Shown here: one piece after another, positions 14,101-25,617 of the stretch | Layout of the letters: the number at the start of each line of letters is the position of its first letter | How positions within the stretch are numbered: position 1 is the first letter of the stretch | Source: Pampus argenteus | Taxonomy: Eukaryota > Chordata > Actinopteri > Scombriformes > Stromateidae | Length of the DNA stretch: 64,000 nucleotides | NCBI GenBank assembly: GCA_036937835.1 | Contig: CM072870.1 | Span: 3,618,501-3,682,500, forward strand | Direction: 5' to 3' | The notes under the pieces: model-generated | Databases searched by the model: none | The model's input: the letters and a program-made list of their open reading frames with translations, nothing else | What the model was told of the DNA's origin: nothing | Made by a program: the position numbers and the translations under genes

Positions 14101-15727
14101 GATCCTGACAGCTACTTTTATATAACATTAACACCGCGTTGTAATGTACATTTACTCTAGTATTGTTTAGCTTTGTGCTTAAATGTACACAGTATATGTA
14201 TTGTTGAATCTTGTGTTTCATATGTTTTTTTTTTATGTGGAATTATTTTAAAAGCTCATCTAAGGACAGGCATTGCAAACAAACAGGCTATAAATGCTGT
14301 GGTATGTGGCATAAGTTCATGCTATATGTTTAATGTTTATATAGGGAGTATAGTAAGTAAGTACTTACTATAGTCCCTATATAAACAATAAACACGAAAT
14401 ACCTGCCAGGATATTTACATTTACTACAGTGCAGCTCAGTCATTCTAGTACTATGTAAGAGTTTGAGTGTTGCATAGGTGGAAGTGTATCACTCCACTAA
14501 TAGACACCTGTATAGCAGTTAAAGCCATTTGGCTTTTATTGGACTGCATTGTGACATATGATATAAAGAATTTAGAATGTGTTTTACATTCATGAGCAGG
14601 ATACAGGAGGCTGAACCTGACTTCTCTCTTATAGAGCAGGGATTTCTGCTCATTTTCTCCCCTGCTCCACGCTGATCAACCCTCATGGAAACACACCTGA
14701 TGTCCACACACATACGGCTCTTGCCTCTGTCGGCTGGTGATGTAATGCTTGGAAGTAATGAAAGGGAACCAGGAACACCCTCAGACGTTGTTTCTTGGTT
14801 TTCAGGATGTTTGATGGCTTCGGTCCAACACGGTGAAAGCACAACAGATATCTGCCTGCAGCACTTGGTCATAGATTTGACAGGGTCTGAACCTTCCAAT
14901 TTTTAGGGAATGTTGACCGCCCTCAGGTTGGACCTCCTCATGTAACTTCTCTTTCAGAAAAGACTGTAATGTTGAAGATTTGTCTCTGTAACAGGATGCA
15001 TAAATCAAACCACCTATAAGGTTATCCTGGAAAAACACCTTGCTTCCTTCTTCTAAAAATGTTCCCCAACTCTGACGATGGGTTTTTCCAGCAGGACAAT
15101 GCTCCGTTCCACATAGCGAGCTCCGCAGACATTTGTGACGCAGTTTCGGTTCCAGTTTCAGAACTGTTGCACCGCTACCTATGACCCGTCACCTTTGACC
15201 TACGTCAGGGATCTTCGCCTCTTAGTAAGAATACTGCTAATGTTCTGAAATGGCCTTGCAGTGGCTGCATCATGCTTATCTCTTGAGTGAATTTAAAAAC
15301 TCCAGAACTTCATTCTATGTGTACACTTCAGATCCAGAATAAAGTACATTCAAATATATATGCTTTTTTTTAAACTGCAACTCTTGTGCAGACTGTGTTT
15401 CTGTAGTTACCTGGAGGTGACAGTGATGTTGGTTTTAGAGTATTTCTCAAGTGGGACAACATCAGGAGCAATCAAATACACTCTGGACTCTGTGGGACAG
15501 AGAAATAAAAATAAAGAATCGGGGCAAATATACAAGAAACAGCATAGAGGTCGGCAGGGATCAGCATCATCATAAAGCAAATTTATCAACAATTTTAGCA
15601 TTATCATTATGTTACTATATGCTGAGATTGAATTCACGTAACATAAGAGTCAGTCACCAGATAAGTTGATCAGCATCCACAGCAGCAGAGCAGGCAGCCA
15701 TCTCTTTGCCAAGTCCAGATCCGCCAT
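11187..15727 (-). CDS. ctns: Cystinosin, lysosomal H+/cystine symporter
   Basis: Exports cystine from the lysosome in symport with protons. Coding exons on the minus strand, in order: 15658-15727 (ATG), 15411-15489, 13973-14063, 13492-13595, 12996-13121, 12715-12814, 12099-12218, 11833-12003, 11554-11671, 11187-11326 (TAA). All junctions are GT-AG and in phase, totalling 372 residues (human 367). The N-terminus MADLDLAKRWLPALLLWML is a signal peptide. It is followed by a lumenal domain rich in N-x-S/T sites (for example NITV, NVTY), then seven membrane segments with the two PQ-loop motifs (FYPQAVENW and KYVPQAYMNY). The GNVLLDFTGG segment carries the conserved proton-coupling aspartate. The C-terminus ends in QYEPVTEQ, where Y-E-P-V fits the tyrosine-type lysosomal sorting signal (human uses GYDQL). 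A Tc1-like transposase remnant and a large palindrome sit in its introns. Confidence 0.95.
14334..14387. repeat. 54-bp near-perfect palindrome in ctns intron
   Basis: The left half, starting TGTTTATATAGGGAGTATAG, is matched by its reverse complement ending CTATATAAACA, with only two mismatched pairs and no spacer. It lies in the ctns intron between 14064 and 15410. It could extrude as a cruciform or be a fold-back element core. Confidence 0.7.
14980..15200 (+). pseudogene. Tc1-like transposase remnant
   Basis: A decayed DDE transposase piece on the plus strand inside a ctns intron, antisense to that gene. One frame gives TTYKVILEKHLAS and, after a frame change, another gives DDGFFQQDNAPFHIA. 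The QQDNAPxH block carries the second catalytic aspartate of Tc1/mariner transposases. The reading frame is broken by a stop (15055 region) and another soon after 15175. No inverted repeats were identified around it. Confidence 0.65.
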
Positions 15728-16413
15728 CTCGGCAGAACGATGGACACCGCTAACCTGAAGCACACATGGAACACACAGCGCCTCAGCAATTAGACAGAGC
15801 AAACATTTACATAAGAAGATGAACCATCTGATGGCACAGCTGCCTCAGGGTGAAGCGCAAAACAGTCTGCACACAGCGTTAATGGACTGATTTTGCATAA
15901 TCCAATATATGTTGGCATATTCAAATAATTGGTTAATAAAATGTATAAAATAGATTGATAAATAAGATGTTTGTGATTTAATCATTCCATTAAAAAAAGA
16001 GAGATTTGCTTAGATTTTGGATGGCGTGCAGGGCACTTTGGTTATAGTTACAACATTATGGAGACTATATGTTTCTCTGTAAGAGGCTTTGTGTGCTTAT
16101 TATTTTAAACCTGGTGTGGTGCTGCTGCTGGATGATTAGTATTAAATCTTTTCTTGTTCTTCTCCATTCTCTATTACTTCTAAAAGGTTTCTTGTTTCTG
16201 TCACAGATCGAGAGGACGCCTCTGTAGTGTCTGTTGCTCTGGGTGTGTTTGTGTGTGGGACAGAGAGAGAGACAGAGAAACGTCCTCCTACAATGTAAAA
16301 CACTCATTTAAATAAGAAGCTCAATGATCGCACAAAAACTAAAATACTCTCCTAGGAGACAGAGACAGGACATATGTTGCTGCTTGATATATACATCAAC
16401 ATGCCACAACATG

Positions 16414-16485
<72 letters not shown>

Positions 16486-17045
16486 TGAATTACAATGGTT
16501 ACTGGAGATTGATTTCAATATGGCTGCTGACACATTTCATCCTTCCTTAAACAACAACTACACTGGACTGAGCGACACCTTGTCAACATACAGTCTATCA
16601 CGTGACTCCTTCATCAAGCTCTTATTTGTTTCCTGAAAATAAAGTAACCAATGACGAAGGTTTATTGTGACAGTTTATTTATGAAGACCCTAACAACACT
16701 TCTGCTACATTTTCGACATGTGATCTATTCTTGTAACGTCTCCAAAAAAAAAAAAAAAAAAAAAAAACACACAACTCAATTTAACATTTGGGTCAGATTC
16801 ACTGTCTCGGAGTTTGACAACAAAACTTAACTATAACCACAGCAGATCATTGTATTGCTTCTTCGTTTGGTCTGAGAGAATGTTTTCACCTTACACACAC
16901 CTGTTACTGAATTATAATCTGCTAAATGACTTATGCTTGACAGCGTCTGCATCAGTAAAATGACTCAACTCACCGCTGCTGCTTCGATCCTTTCCTTATT
17001 CGCGAGTCACAAGACCAATCGAAAAATACCCGGAACCATTGTGCG
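15728..17045 (-). other. ctns: ctns 5' UTR exons and first intron
   Basis: The ATG exon extends upstream to an acceptor at 15754/15755 (minus-strand ...cttcag|gttagc). A good minus-strand donor (gtgagt) at 16968-16973 marks a non-coding first exon from 16974 to roughly 17.04 kb. The intron between contains a CLEAR-like E-box at 16597-16606, a (CA)n tract at about 16418-16481 and a poly-A tract at about 16746-16766. First-exon start is not determined. Confidence 0.6.
16597..16606. promoter_or_regulatory. CLEAR-like E-box in ctns intron 1
   Basis: ATCACGTGAC matches the CLEAR consensus GTCACGTGAC at nine of ten bases. CLEAR sites bind TFEB and TFE3, which coordinate lysosomal genes, and cystinosin is a lysosomal protein. 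It lies about 370 bp inside the gene from the inferred first exon. Function is inferred. Confidence 0.5.
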
Positions 17046-17173
17046 CTTTATATTGTTTCCAGTACGACGTTAACGCGGCGGACTCCGGCGTTTGACCTTC
17101 TGCTTAAAGTGCTTCCTGTCAGCATATGTGAATACATGTCTACCAGGCTGCTGTTGGATACCGGTTTTTATTC

Positions 17174-17434
17174 ATGACGAACATGTCTTTAATGACGCTT
17201 CGTGTTTCGCACAGTGTGTTATCACGGTAAGAGACGCAGAACCATGTTTAGATGAACAGAAGTTAGAAAGGCTGCTGTCAAACGTTATTTAAATTGATAG
17301 AGACGAAAGCTTACATTAAAGTATGTCACTACATTGCATATCGTGAAATGACGCAGTTAGCTAACATGCTACATGACCGCAAACATAATGTTAAGTTTCC
17401 TGTTAGCTTGTTTGGTTGCGGTACATATCAGACA

Positions 17435-17526
<92 letters not shown>

Positions 17527-18031
17527 GTGTGTTTGCCCTGTGTTCACCCAGGCAGGTTACCTTCTCCACACACACACTCCTCAGCTGAACTCCAACAGGA
17601 CGTCAGTGGTTCGCTGTAGCCGGCGGAGGTATGAGAGGGTGTATCCTGTGATGCTGGTCCGGCCTGATGGAGCCACCATCAGCATCAGATACAAAGAACC
17701 GCGACGCATCCTCATGGTTAGCACAGCACCCCTTCACTACCTGCTCTCTTTCTGTTCTGACTGACCAGCTGCATTTGCATAATATATCTATTATTAATTT
17801 TAAATGTAATAACATGTACTGATCCTATCGCATATGAGCTGATGAGTGTCTATATTGGTGTTTCTTCATGTGTTTTGATAGATGCCAGTTGATATAACTA
17901 CTCTGTCTGAAGAGGAGCGTCGTGCGCGTCAGAAAAAGAAAGGAGCGAAGAACGTAACAACACAGACGGCAGTTGACTACGAAGACAGCTTCACAGCTGA
18001 CGACTACAGCCGCTTCTGGAAGAAGAAATAA
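17174..18031 (+). CDS. mrpl55: Mitochondrial large ribosomal subunit protein bL31m-region protein MRPL55
   Basis: Component of the mitochondrial 39S ribosomal subunit. Exons: 17174-17226, 17527-17716, 17882-18031, all in phase, 130 residues (human 128). The N-terminus (MTNMSLMTLRVSHSVLSR) is basic, hydroxylated and lacks acids, as expected of a mitochondrial import sequence; an internal ATG at 17183 is an alternative start. The core RRYERVYPVMLVRPDGATI and IRYKEPRRILM, then EEERRARQKKK and a C-terminal DYSRFWKKK, match the MRPL55 family. The only acceptor that keeps frame for exon 2 is the AG at 17525-17526, which directly follows a (GT)n run of about 84 bp instead of a normal pyrimidine tract. 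The gene is head-to-head with ctns, about 130-200 bp apart. Confidence 0.9.
17441..17524 (+). repeat. (GT)n microsatellite abutting mrpl55 3' splice site
   Basis: About 42 uninterrupted GT units end at the TAG acceptor of mrpl55 exon 2. ORFs translating it as Cys-Val or His-Thr repeats are artefacts. Confidence 0.95.
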
Positions 18032-18039
18032 CCTGTTTA

Positions 18040-19800
18040 TTTGTGAAGGCAGCATCCCTAAACAACAGACTCTCCAACTGAAGTTTCCATTTGTCCCTGT
18101 GCGTACAATATATATATATATTAAAGTGGATCGTTTCCATGGCAAAAGATCCAATTGTGGGACACTGATACCCAGACTAATGGCATTTTTATAGCAGGAT
18201 GACTGAATATCACGTGTAGCAGGAGGAACTCCGCTCTGAGTTTTACTTTGGGGTTACTTTACTACAGGTTGTGATAACATAACAAAGCTGGAAACTGTAA
18301 CATTACATATGTTTTACGTTAACAACAAATATGTAGTTAATAAATAGTTTTAAAAGCTGTGTATGTGAGTGGTGAATTTGCATTAAAGACAAACTGTTTA
18401 TGGCCTTGTTGGGTTGCATACATGACCTGGATGATGGACCTTCAAAGAGTACAGAGGCAACATATAGCAGACAGCAGCTTTTCATTTATTCATTCATTTA
18501 TCTGTTGTGCATATAATACAACTATTTACGGTTAGAACACACACCCAACAACAGGAGCATGTTCAAATATATATATTATGTATATAATTAGGATTTGAGG
18601 AAACGTATTGACTCAAGTAATATTAGTTAATGTCACATTAGCCATTTATTATTAAAAAGGATGAAGTACCTGCACACTCTACAGCCTTGTTCCAGTTCTA
18701 CTACAGTTCTACTCCACTGGTGCTCATCCTCAGGTATCCTCAGGTGTGAGCACGACCATCTCAGTCATAAGTCATTTCAATAGTTTTTTTTAATGTTTAT
18801 ATAAATTGATAGTTTTTCCACTATACCTCATTATGTTTGTTTACATTCTGATATCCGGTTAGCTCACGTTTTCCCAACTTTTAATAGTTCATCAAAATGC
18901 TATTAATGCTACTTCCCTCTCCTTTATATATTATAGCTGTAAACCTAGCTGTTTGTTGTGTTACTTCATATTGTCTAAAGTGTGTTTATAGTGTTAAACA
19001 TTATATCAGCGTGCATAACATGTATTATATTGCAGTTTACTGATTCTTTTCATTCTGCTAATGAGCATTTTACTGGAATGACAATAAAATTGACATCATT
19101 ACTAATATATGAATTACTAATAACATTTGCATATCAGAAACAGTGCATTAGTATATTATACTCTACAGTATAGTCTACATCATGTATGCATTTCTTAGGG
19201 TTTTCATTTATATATTTTTATTTTACTCCTATTCTCTCTTTAGATGCGCTGCTGAGATTATTCAGTCCCACCCAGAACATAAAAAGGAAATGCAGAACTT
19301 CCCACTATTGACATCAAAGAATATGACAAATATGGAACTTTTAAAGAAGCTGGTAGAAATTTAACGCAACATGTGGGTTTGTTTTGAGAATCTCTGCTAC
19401 TCTTCCTGTTACATTGGCTGCTGCATAAAGAAGCTTCTTGAAGCTCAAACTGATTAAAACTTATCTGAGATCTACTTAAATAAAATGTAATAGTTTAAGC
19501 TAAAGCAGTACCAAAAACCACCACTAGAGGTCTTTGTGAGATTTAAAAGTATTTTGAATGTGCAATTTCTTTATTAAATAAAGTCACAAAGCTATTCAGT
19601 TTGATTGTGAGTATATGTACACTAGCAGTGGGATTTATTGTGATGCTGATATTGGTTCGGACCGGCCCTGCCAGAGCCTACAGGAATTGTGAATACTGTT
19701 TGCCTCCTGATGATTTCCCTTCAACTTTAGTGCCAGTCCACACTCCAATCCAGTAGGGGGCGGTAATGACATATTAACTGGGTTGCCAACCGCCAAAACA
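18040..19800. other. mrpl55 3' UTR and intergenic spacer
   Basis: AT-rich sequence with no supported gene. Possible polyadenylation signals for mrpl55 include AATAAA near 18339. Short open frames (for example 19182-19364) show no recognisable domain and no splice support. Confidence 0.5.
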
Positions 19801-19815
19801 TAGAATAAATGTAAT

Positions 19816-19825
19816 TCTCGCGAGA
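19816..19825. promoter_or_regulatory. ndufa11: TCTCGCGAGA promoter element of ndufa11
   Basis: A perfect copy of the palindromic TCTCGCGAGA element lies 36 bp upstream of the ndufa11 ATG. This motif is known from CpG-rich promoters of housekeeping genes and is bound by BANP. Placement right at the expected transcription start supports function. Confidence 0.75.
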
Positions 19826-19861
19826 AGTCCGTTCAATTGAGCGTGTCCTTGTGATTCAGAA

Positions 19862-22800
19862 ATGGGGTATTGGGACCTACCAGAGGGCAATGCCTGCGTC
19901 GAAAAAACATGGATCACTACCAAATTCGGCACCGCTTTGGGTAAATATCAGCTTTCATAAAACAATTCCGACTCATGCTGGATAGAGATGCATTGTGTTA
20001 CACTGGGCAGTGAGAGTTAACTGTGAGTTGACCTAATGTTTTAGCTAATGCTAACGCTTTTGAGCTAGCTGGTTATCTCAGTACTGTTATGGAGTTCTCG
20101 TAACAACCCAATGCTCAGCTAAACCTGATTTTGTTCAGGTGTATTTTTGCGAATTTAACAGCTGGGGTGTTGTTACAGTCCACATGTTAATAAGCCACAA
20201 CTTCAGCCACAGTCCTGCTTAAGTTCAACACTAACACGGGGAAAGAGTTAATAGCCAGACTGTTTGGAAATATATCTATCCATAAGAAATGAATGTAAAC
20301 ACAAAACACTGAAAGTAGTTTCCATAACAGAATTGCTGAATTCTTCCTAAATATTTCCTTTTCTGAGTAAAACCACAAAAGATATAACTTAAACTTCATT
20401 ACTACTGCAGTATTTAAGCTGTATATAAGCCAACACAACAAGCCTTTTTCTACTGCAAGAAGACCAGCAAACATGTCCTGCGTACAGGAAGGAAGTGAAG
20501 TGACAGCAGATAGTGTACGCGATGCTGCATTCATGTTACAGCATGTTTTCTCTTCTAAAGCAAAGCCACACTTCTGATCGTTTACCACAAACATGTAAAC
20601 AAAACCACACGCTGTTGTGTTGATGATAGATAGTCCATGAAGATATGTAGCCGGTGTTTGCAGTAATAAAGGGTTAATATTGTGTTTAGGAATCGATGAG
20701 CAGAATCAAAATGATTTCCTTTTGGAATTGGAATTTTGGAACCGGTTCTCGATGCCTAACCTTCACTCAGATGGTGAAGTCCTTGCTCTTAACTGCTAAT
20801 AAAACTTTCCTTTCGTCCTTAGTGTGCAAGCCACAGTTACCAACACACGTTTGTCAACAGTTACCAACACACGTTTGTCAACAGTTACCAACACACGTTT
20901 GTCAACAGTTACCAACACACGTTTGTCAACAGTTACCAACACACGTTTGTCAACAGCTACCAACACAAGTTTGTCAACAGTTACCAACACACGTTTGTCA
21001 ACAGTTACCAACACACGTTTGTCAACAGTTACCAACACACGTTTGTCAACAGTTACCAACACACGTTTGTCAACAGTTACCAACACACGTTTGTCAACAG
21101 CTACCAACACAAGTTTGTCAACAGTTACCAACCACGTTTGTCAACAGTTACCAACCACGTTTGTCAACAGTTACCAACACACGTTTGTCAACGGTTACCA
21201 ACACACGTTTGTCAACGGTTACCAACACAAGTTTGTCAACGGTTACCAACACAAGTTTGTCAACGGTTACCAACACACGTTTGTCAACAGTTACCAACAC
21301 ACGTTTGTCAACAGTTACCAACACACGTTTGTCAACAGTTACCAACACACGTTTGTCAACAGTTACCAACACACGTTTGTCAACAGTTACCAACACACGT
21401 TTGTCAACAGTTACCAACACACGTTTGTCAACAGCTACCAACACAAGTTTGTCAACAGTTACCAACCACGTTTGTCAACAGTTACCAACACACGTTTGTC
21501 AACAGTTACCAACACACGTTTGTCAACAGTTACCAACACAAGTTTGTCAACAGTTACCAACACAAGTTTGTCAACAGTTACCAACCACGTTTGTCAACGG
21601 TTACCAACACAAGTTTGTCAACGGTTACCAACACAAGTTTGTCAACGGTTACCAACACAAGTTTGTCAACGGTTACCAACCACGTTTGTCAACGGTTACC
21701 AACACAAGTTTGTCAACGGTTACCAACACACGTTTGTCAACGGTTACCAACACACGTTTGTCAACGGTTACCAACACACGTTTGTCAACTGTTACCAACA
21801 CACGTTTGTCAACGGTTACCAACACACGTTTGTCAACTGTTACCAACACACGTTTGTCAACGGTTACCAACACACGTTTGTCAACAGTTACCAACACAAG
21901 TTGGTTTAATATCCTACACCAGACCAGACCGGAAAAACCAGAAACTGGCCCAATTAAGGAATTAAAATTCACTTGTCATTAGTGACTCAGTTCACTTCAG
22001 CACACAACACTCATGCACAAGGTGTGTGAACAAACTGTGTTATGCCACACCACACCACACCACACACAAACAAACACACACACACACACACGTTCACGCA
22101 CACGTTCTCCAGCCTTTGCCACCTTGTTTTAGTTTAGTTCCCTTTTCTGAACATGCTGATAACCAAGTAATCTAGGGCTACAACTAACAATAATTTTCAT
22201 TATCTATTATTCTGGCAGTGATTTTTCACAATTCAATTGTTGTTTGTTTTTGTAGATCTCCAATTTGTTAATTCATGTGTGTCTCTCTCTCTCTGTGTGT
22301 GTGTGTGTGTGTGTGTGTGTTTTTTCAGGCCTGGTTGGTTCAGCCTATCACATAGTGGCTTTCCCGCCTGAATCTGCACTGGCAGGGCTACAGAGGGCCA
22401 CCAACACCACTGTTACCATGGGTAAGTATTCATTAACCTCAAATCCACAAGTCCACAGAGCAAAGAGCAAACTGTACCAGGGTATTAAGACCCATATTGG
22501 CCTAAATATATGATATGATATAATATATTTTACGCTGGAAATTACATTTGAAAATGTGGGGGTCGTCTTATATTCGAGGACTTCACAGTTACGTGTTCAC
22601 AACATCAGATATTCTTTTTGAACGAAGACCGGTGTCATTTTTACTTTTCACTGAGTGTTTGCGTTATGGATGTTTGTAGCCTTAATGTTGCTAGGATAGC
22701 GAGTGTCTTAAAGGCTGTTTATAGTGAGATGGTGAGTGTGTTAGTCAGTCAGCCCTAGTAGTGTTTCATTAACATCAAGTTTCTGAAACTTGTGTGATGT

Positions 22801-24278
22801 GTTTTTCTGCCACAGAGGACATAAGTTCATTATGAGTGACCAAAGCAAGTCATCAAAATTACTTCTTCCATCTACAAAAGCAGTTTATTAGCCACATGAT
22901 TTGAATTTAAATGCCACCACCTGCACATCATCTCCGTTCAGCCCACTGATACAACAAGTGTCATCAGGTCCCCCGGCAAGAATCTATGAGAATTCCTATC
23001 TATTTGAACCTATTGACAAATGTGGGTTTTGGTTTGTTGTGATTATAATGTGCAATGTGAAATTCATCTGTGGTGTTGCTGTTCAAAGCATATATGGAAT
23101 ATCACCTTCAGTGCTTGTACCCCTAAAAATCCAGACTTTGAGGCGAGGTGAGTGACTTAGCCTGCCAAGAACATTTCACTTTAGTCCTTAAACTCATTGG
23201 TTGATTTGGCTGTATGTTCAGCGTTATTAGAATTAAAGCTGAATGTGTCACAGTCCAGATCTCAGTCATGTAACAGCACTTACAGGTTCTTGCAGGCATT
23301 TGGTCTCAATGACTTGAACTACTAACTTTTTGGATTTCAAAAATTTTCTCTAGATGGTCGCATCAAATTGTGCAACGCTAACATGTGCGTCTGTCTGTGT
23401 TGTACCAGCCACCATGGGAGCCATCTTCGGCCTGGCGACGTGTCTCAGTGCTCATGCTCGTGAAACCCCAGATGACCCACTGAACTACTTCGTTGGGGGT
23501 TGTGCCTCTGGGATCTTCCTGGGAGCCAGGAGTAAGTAACCATACTGGCACTCACTCCTTTGATACACAGACATCACTCAAACTACAGACCCCATTCAAA
23601 CTTCATAACGTTCACAAAACCTTCTCAGAGCTGTGTTCTGTGTTGCGATACCTTTTTGTACTTTTAGAGCAAAGTCCACAGTTACAGCTTTTACAGCAGT
23701 GTCTCATCAGTGCGTCTTGTGATCAAGCACAGATATTTTACACCAGACAAAACTTCTACACACGTCTCACTCCCGCAGTTTTAGTTCCTCAAGCACAAAT
23801 CATACATTCAAATGCCACAAGCCTCTCTCTCACAATGTGAATACATTTCCCATAGTACTTATAGTTGTTCTTTTTTAAGCGAGATATAGGATTAATTAAT
23901 AACGAATCCATCTCAGTTTGACAATTTTGTAAATTTTAATACTTTAAGAAATCTTTATAAAATTGCTGAAACATGTTACAGTAAAATAAAAAATACAAGC
24001 ATAAATTTCCTGAAGGAGCTGCACAGATTGACATTTAGATGGTTTTTATAGGATAAAGTATGCAGCAGTTGACAGATGCAGAAAAACATACAGAATGTGG
24101 AATAATGGATACATATGCATTTTCATAAACTGACCTGTGTGTGTGTGTGTGTGTGTTCATAACAGCCCATAATGCCATGACCGGTACATCAGCGTGTTTG
24201 GCTCTGGGAACCCTGGGCTTCTTTTCTAAAGTCGCCAAGATGGAGGGATGGAGGATAACTGGACCCCCCAAACTATGA
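19862..24278 (+). CDS. ndufa11: Complex I accessory subunit NDUFA11
   Basis: Membrane-arm accessory subunit of NADH:ubiquinone oxidoreductase in the inner mitochondrial membrane. Exons: 19862-19940, 22329-22421, 23409-23531, 24166-24278 (TGA), in phase, 135 residues (human 141). The start MGYWDLPEGNACVEKTW follows directly on a CpG-rich promoter. Four hydrophobic segments fit the Tim17-like fold of the family: ALGLVGSAYHIVAF, ATMGAIFGLATCLSAH, NYFVGGCASGIFLGAR and TGTSACLALGTLGFFSK. Introns are large for so small a gene; intron 1 carries a 1.07-kb minisatellite, and the acceptors of exons 2 and 4 are preceded by (GT)n tracts. A polyadenylation signal AATAAA sits near 24333. Confidence 0.95.
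20833..21903. repeat. 24-bp minisatellite, about 45 units, ndufa11 intron 1
   Basis: Tandem units of the type GTTACCAACACACGTTTGTC plus AACA, with 23-bp variants lacking one base (ACCAACCACG). Unit variants differ at a few fixed sites: CAG/CGG/CTG at the junction, CACG/CAAG in the middle, and TTAC/CTAC at the start. They occur in blocks, so the array shows higher-order structure. Because 24 is divisible by three and units contain no stop, long ORFs run through both strands (for example 20696-21982 on plus); these are not genes. No CRISPR-like unique spacers. Confidence 0.97.
22050..22100 (+). repeat. CA-rich simple repeat, ndufa11 intron 1
   Basis: Runs of CACAC units just downstream of the minisatellite. 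Confidence 0.7.
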
Positions 24279-24339
24279 GGAGGAAGATGGCTGTAAGATT
24301 TAACCCCACGTTGTAAATTAAGAGTTCATGTAATAAAGT

Positions 24340-25400
24340 TCTTGTGAAAATAACAATAATCCTTGAGTCAGTGCACTTAATTTCTTCTCCTGAAGTTAAC
24401 TTTTGACAGATCAGATGATATTTAGTGATTTAATGATGGTTCCTATTTGTAACATGTTTTATTATGTAGAAGAGCTCTGCAGCTTCTGCTTTATCCCTCG
24501 TTTTATGTCACTAATCTTCTGACTGCCATAACAGTGAATTGTTGATGTTTGTGGACAGACTGCAGAGAGAGAGAGATGGCATAGTGGTGGTCGAGCGAGG
24601 AGAAAGGGGTCGTGATGGAAACCAGAGAATTAAAGTGTTTACATGTCACCTTTTTAGTATAAACTCATTTTTTTGGACAAAAAGCACATTGTTCCTAATA
24701 TATAAGGTTAGTAATCTTTTTTTATTCTTTGCCCAACAGTGCCAGAAATCAATCAGTGCTACCTTCCCTTGTAAGTGCTTTTTTCATTTACAAAGAAAAG
24801 TAACGTAGAAGAGTAAATGCTTGACCATCAGTGGAGAGAGTTCTTTATAGTTCAATCAATTGTAGATGTGAATGAATTTCAAGCCCCCTTGCAGCAGGCA
24901 GGTAGTGAGAAGGACATTCAGATCTTTAGCCATCTTTGTTAGGAGACGCAGAGACTCAAGTTCAGAGGAGTCTGGAGACGCAGGGATGAATTTTACATCA
25001 CTTTAAAGGCATTTCTGCTCTGACATTGTGTGTGAAAGCTGTAAAATCATCTCCTGTCCTGTTGGGGGTATATACTGGGTCTTTAGGTGACCATTGAAGT
25101 GTTGACATTGTACTTCAGAGGAGCGCAATATCACAAAAAAACAACAACACTTTTACCACAATGAGCAACAACAATAAACAATACAACCGTTATGTGGAAT
25201 TGAAATGTATTTTAATTTAGATTTTCAATAAAATTACTCAATGAAAAGTCCTCCTTTATAAATGAATAAATAAATAAATATAGCTTAGCAATATATGTTG
25301 TATTATGTACTTATAGTTTGCCTTTTTTGACCATTGATGAATTGCTGTCACTTAACAGTAAACAATATAATATAGTATAAAATCCAATGTGTCAGCAAAT
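24340..25400. other. Intergenic spacer after ndufa11
   Basis: No gene recognised. AT-rich with small homopolymers and a (TAAA)n patch near 25262. Short ORFs (24539-24808) lack domains. Confidence 0.5.
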
Positions 25401-25410
25401 CTCCAACAAG

Positions 25411-25617
25411 TCATTCCAAATTGAATGTTGTGCATTTCTCTGCATCCTCTCCTTCCTCCACCGTTCCCGTCACCTGCAGCCCCTTCAGCACCGACTGCAG
25501 GGCATCTGCATTCTTCACAGGTTCCATCTGATCCCGGTCAGCCTGGGTCTCATCCATCCAGTCCAGGTAGTTTTTAATAATCTGGAGTCCTGGGCGACAT
25601 TGCTCCAGCTTCTTCAA
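25411..25617 (-). pseudogene. Orphan coding-like 3' exon, unrecognised
   Basis: An open minus-strand frame of about 68 residues ending in a stop, with a composition unlike its AT-rich surroundings. It contains EQCRPGLQIIKNYLDWMDE and a highly acidic C-terminal region ending in NLE. I do not recognise the family. Its 5' side ends exactly where a retroelement 3' tail begins (25617), so upstream coding sequence has been displaced or never belonged here. It could be the last exon of a gene broken by the insertion, a captured exon, or chance. Confidence 0.35.

Noticed and set aside
17092..17292. Alternative 66-codon ORF over the mrpl55 start
   Set aside because: It runs through the donor at 17227, and the 17174 frame gives the mitochondrial presequence that joins in phase to exon 2.
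19182..19364. 60-codon ORF upstream of ndufa11
   Set aside because: AT-rich composition, no domain, no support for expression.
20833..21903. CRISPR-like array
   Set aside because: Units are contiguous with no unique spacers, and the host is a vertebrate.
20696..21982. Long ORF of 428 codons (and others on both strands)
   Set aside because: It is the 24-bp minisatellite read through; unit length is a multiple of three and has no stop in several frames.
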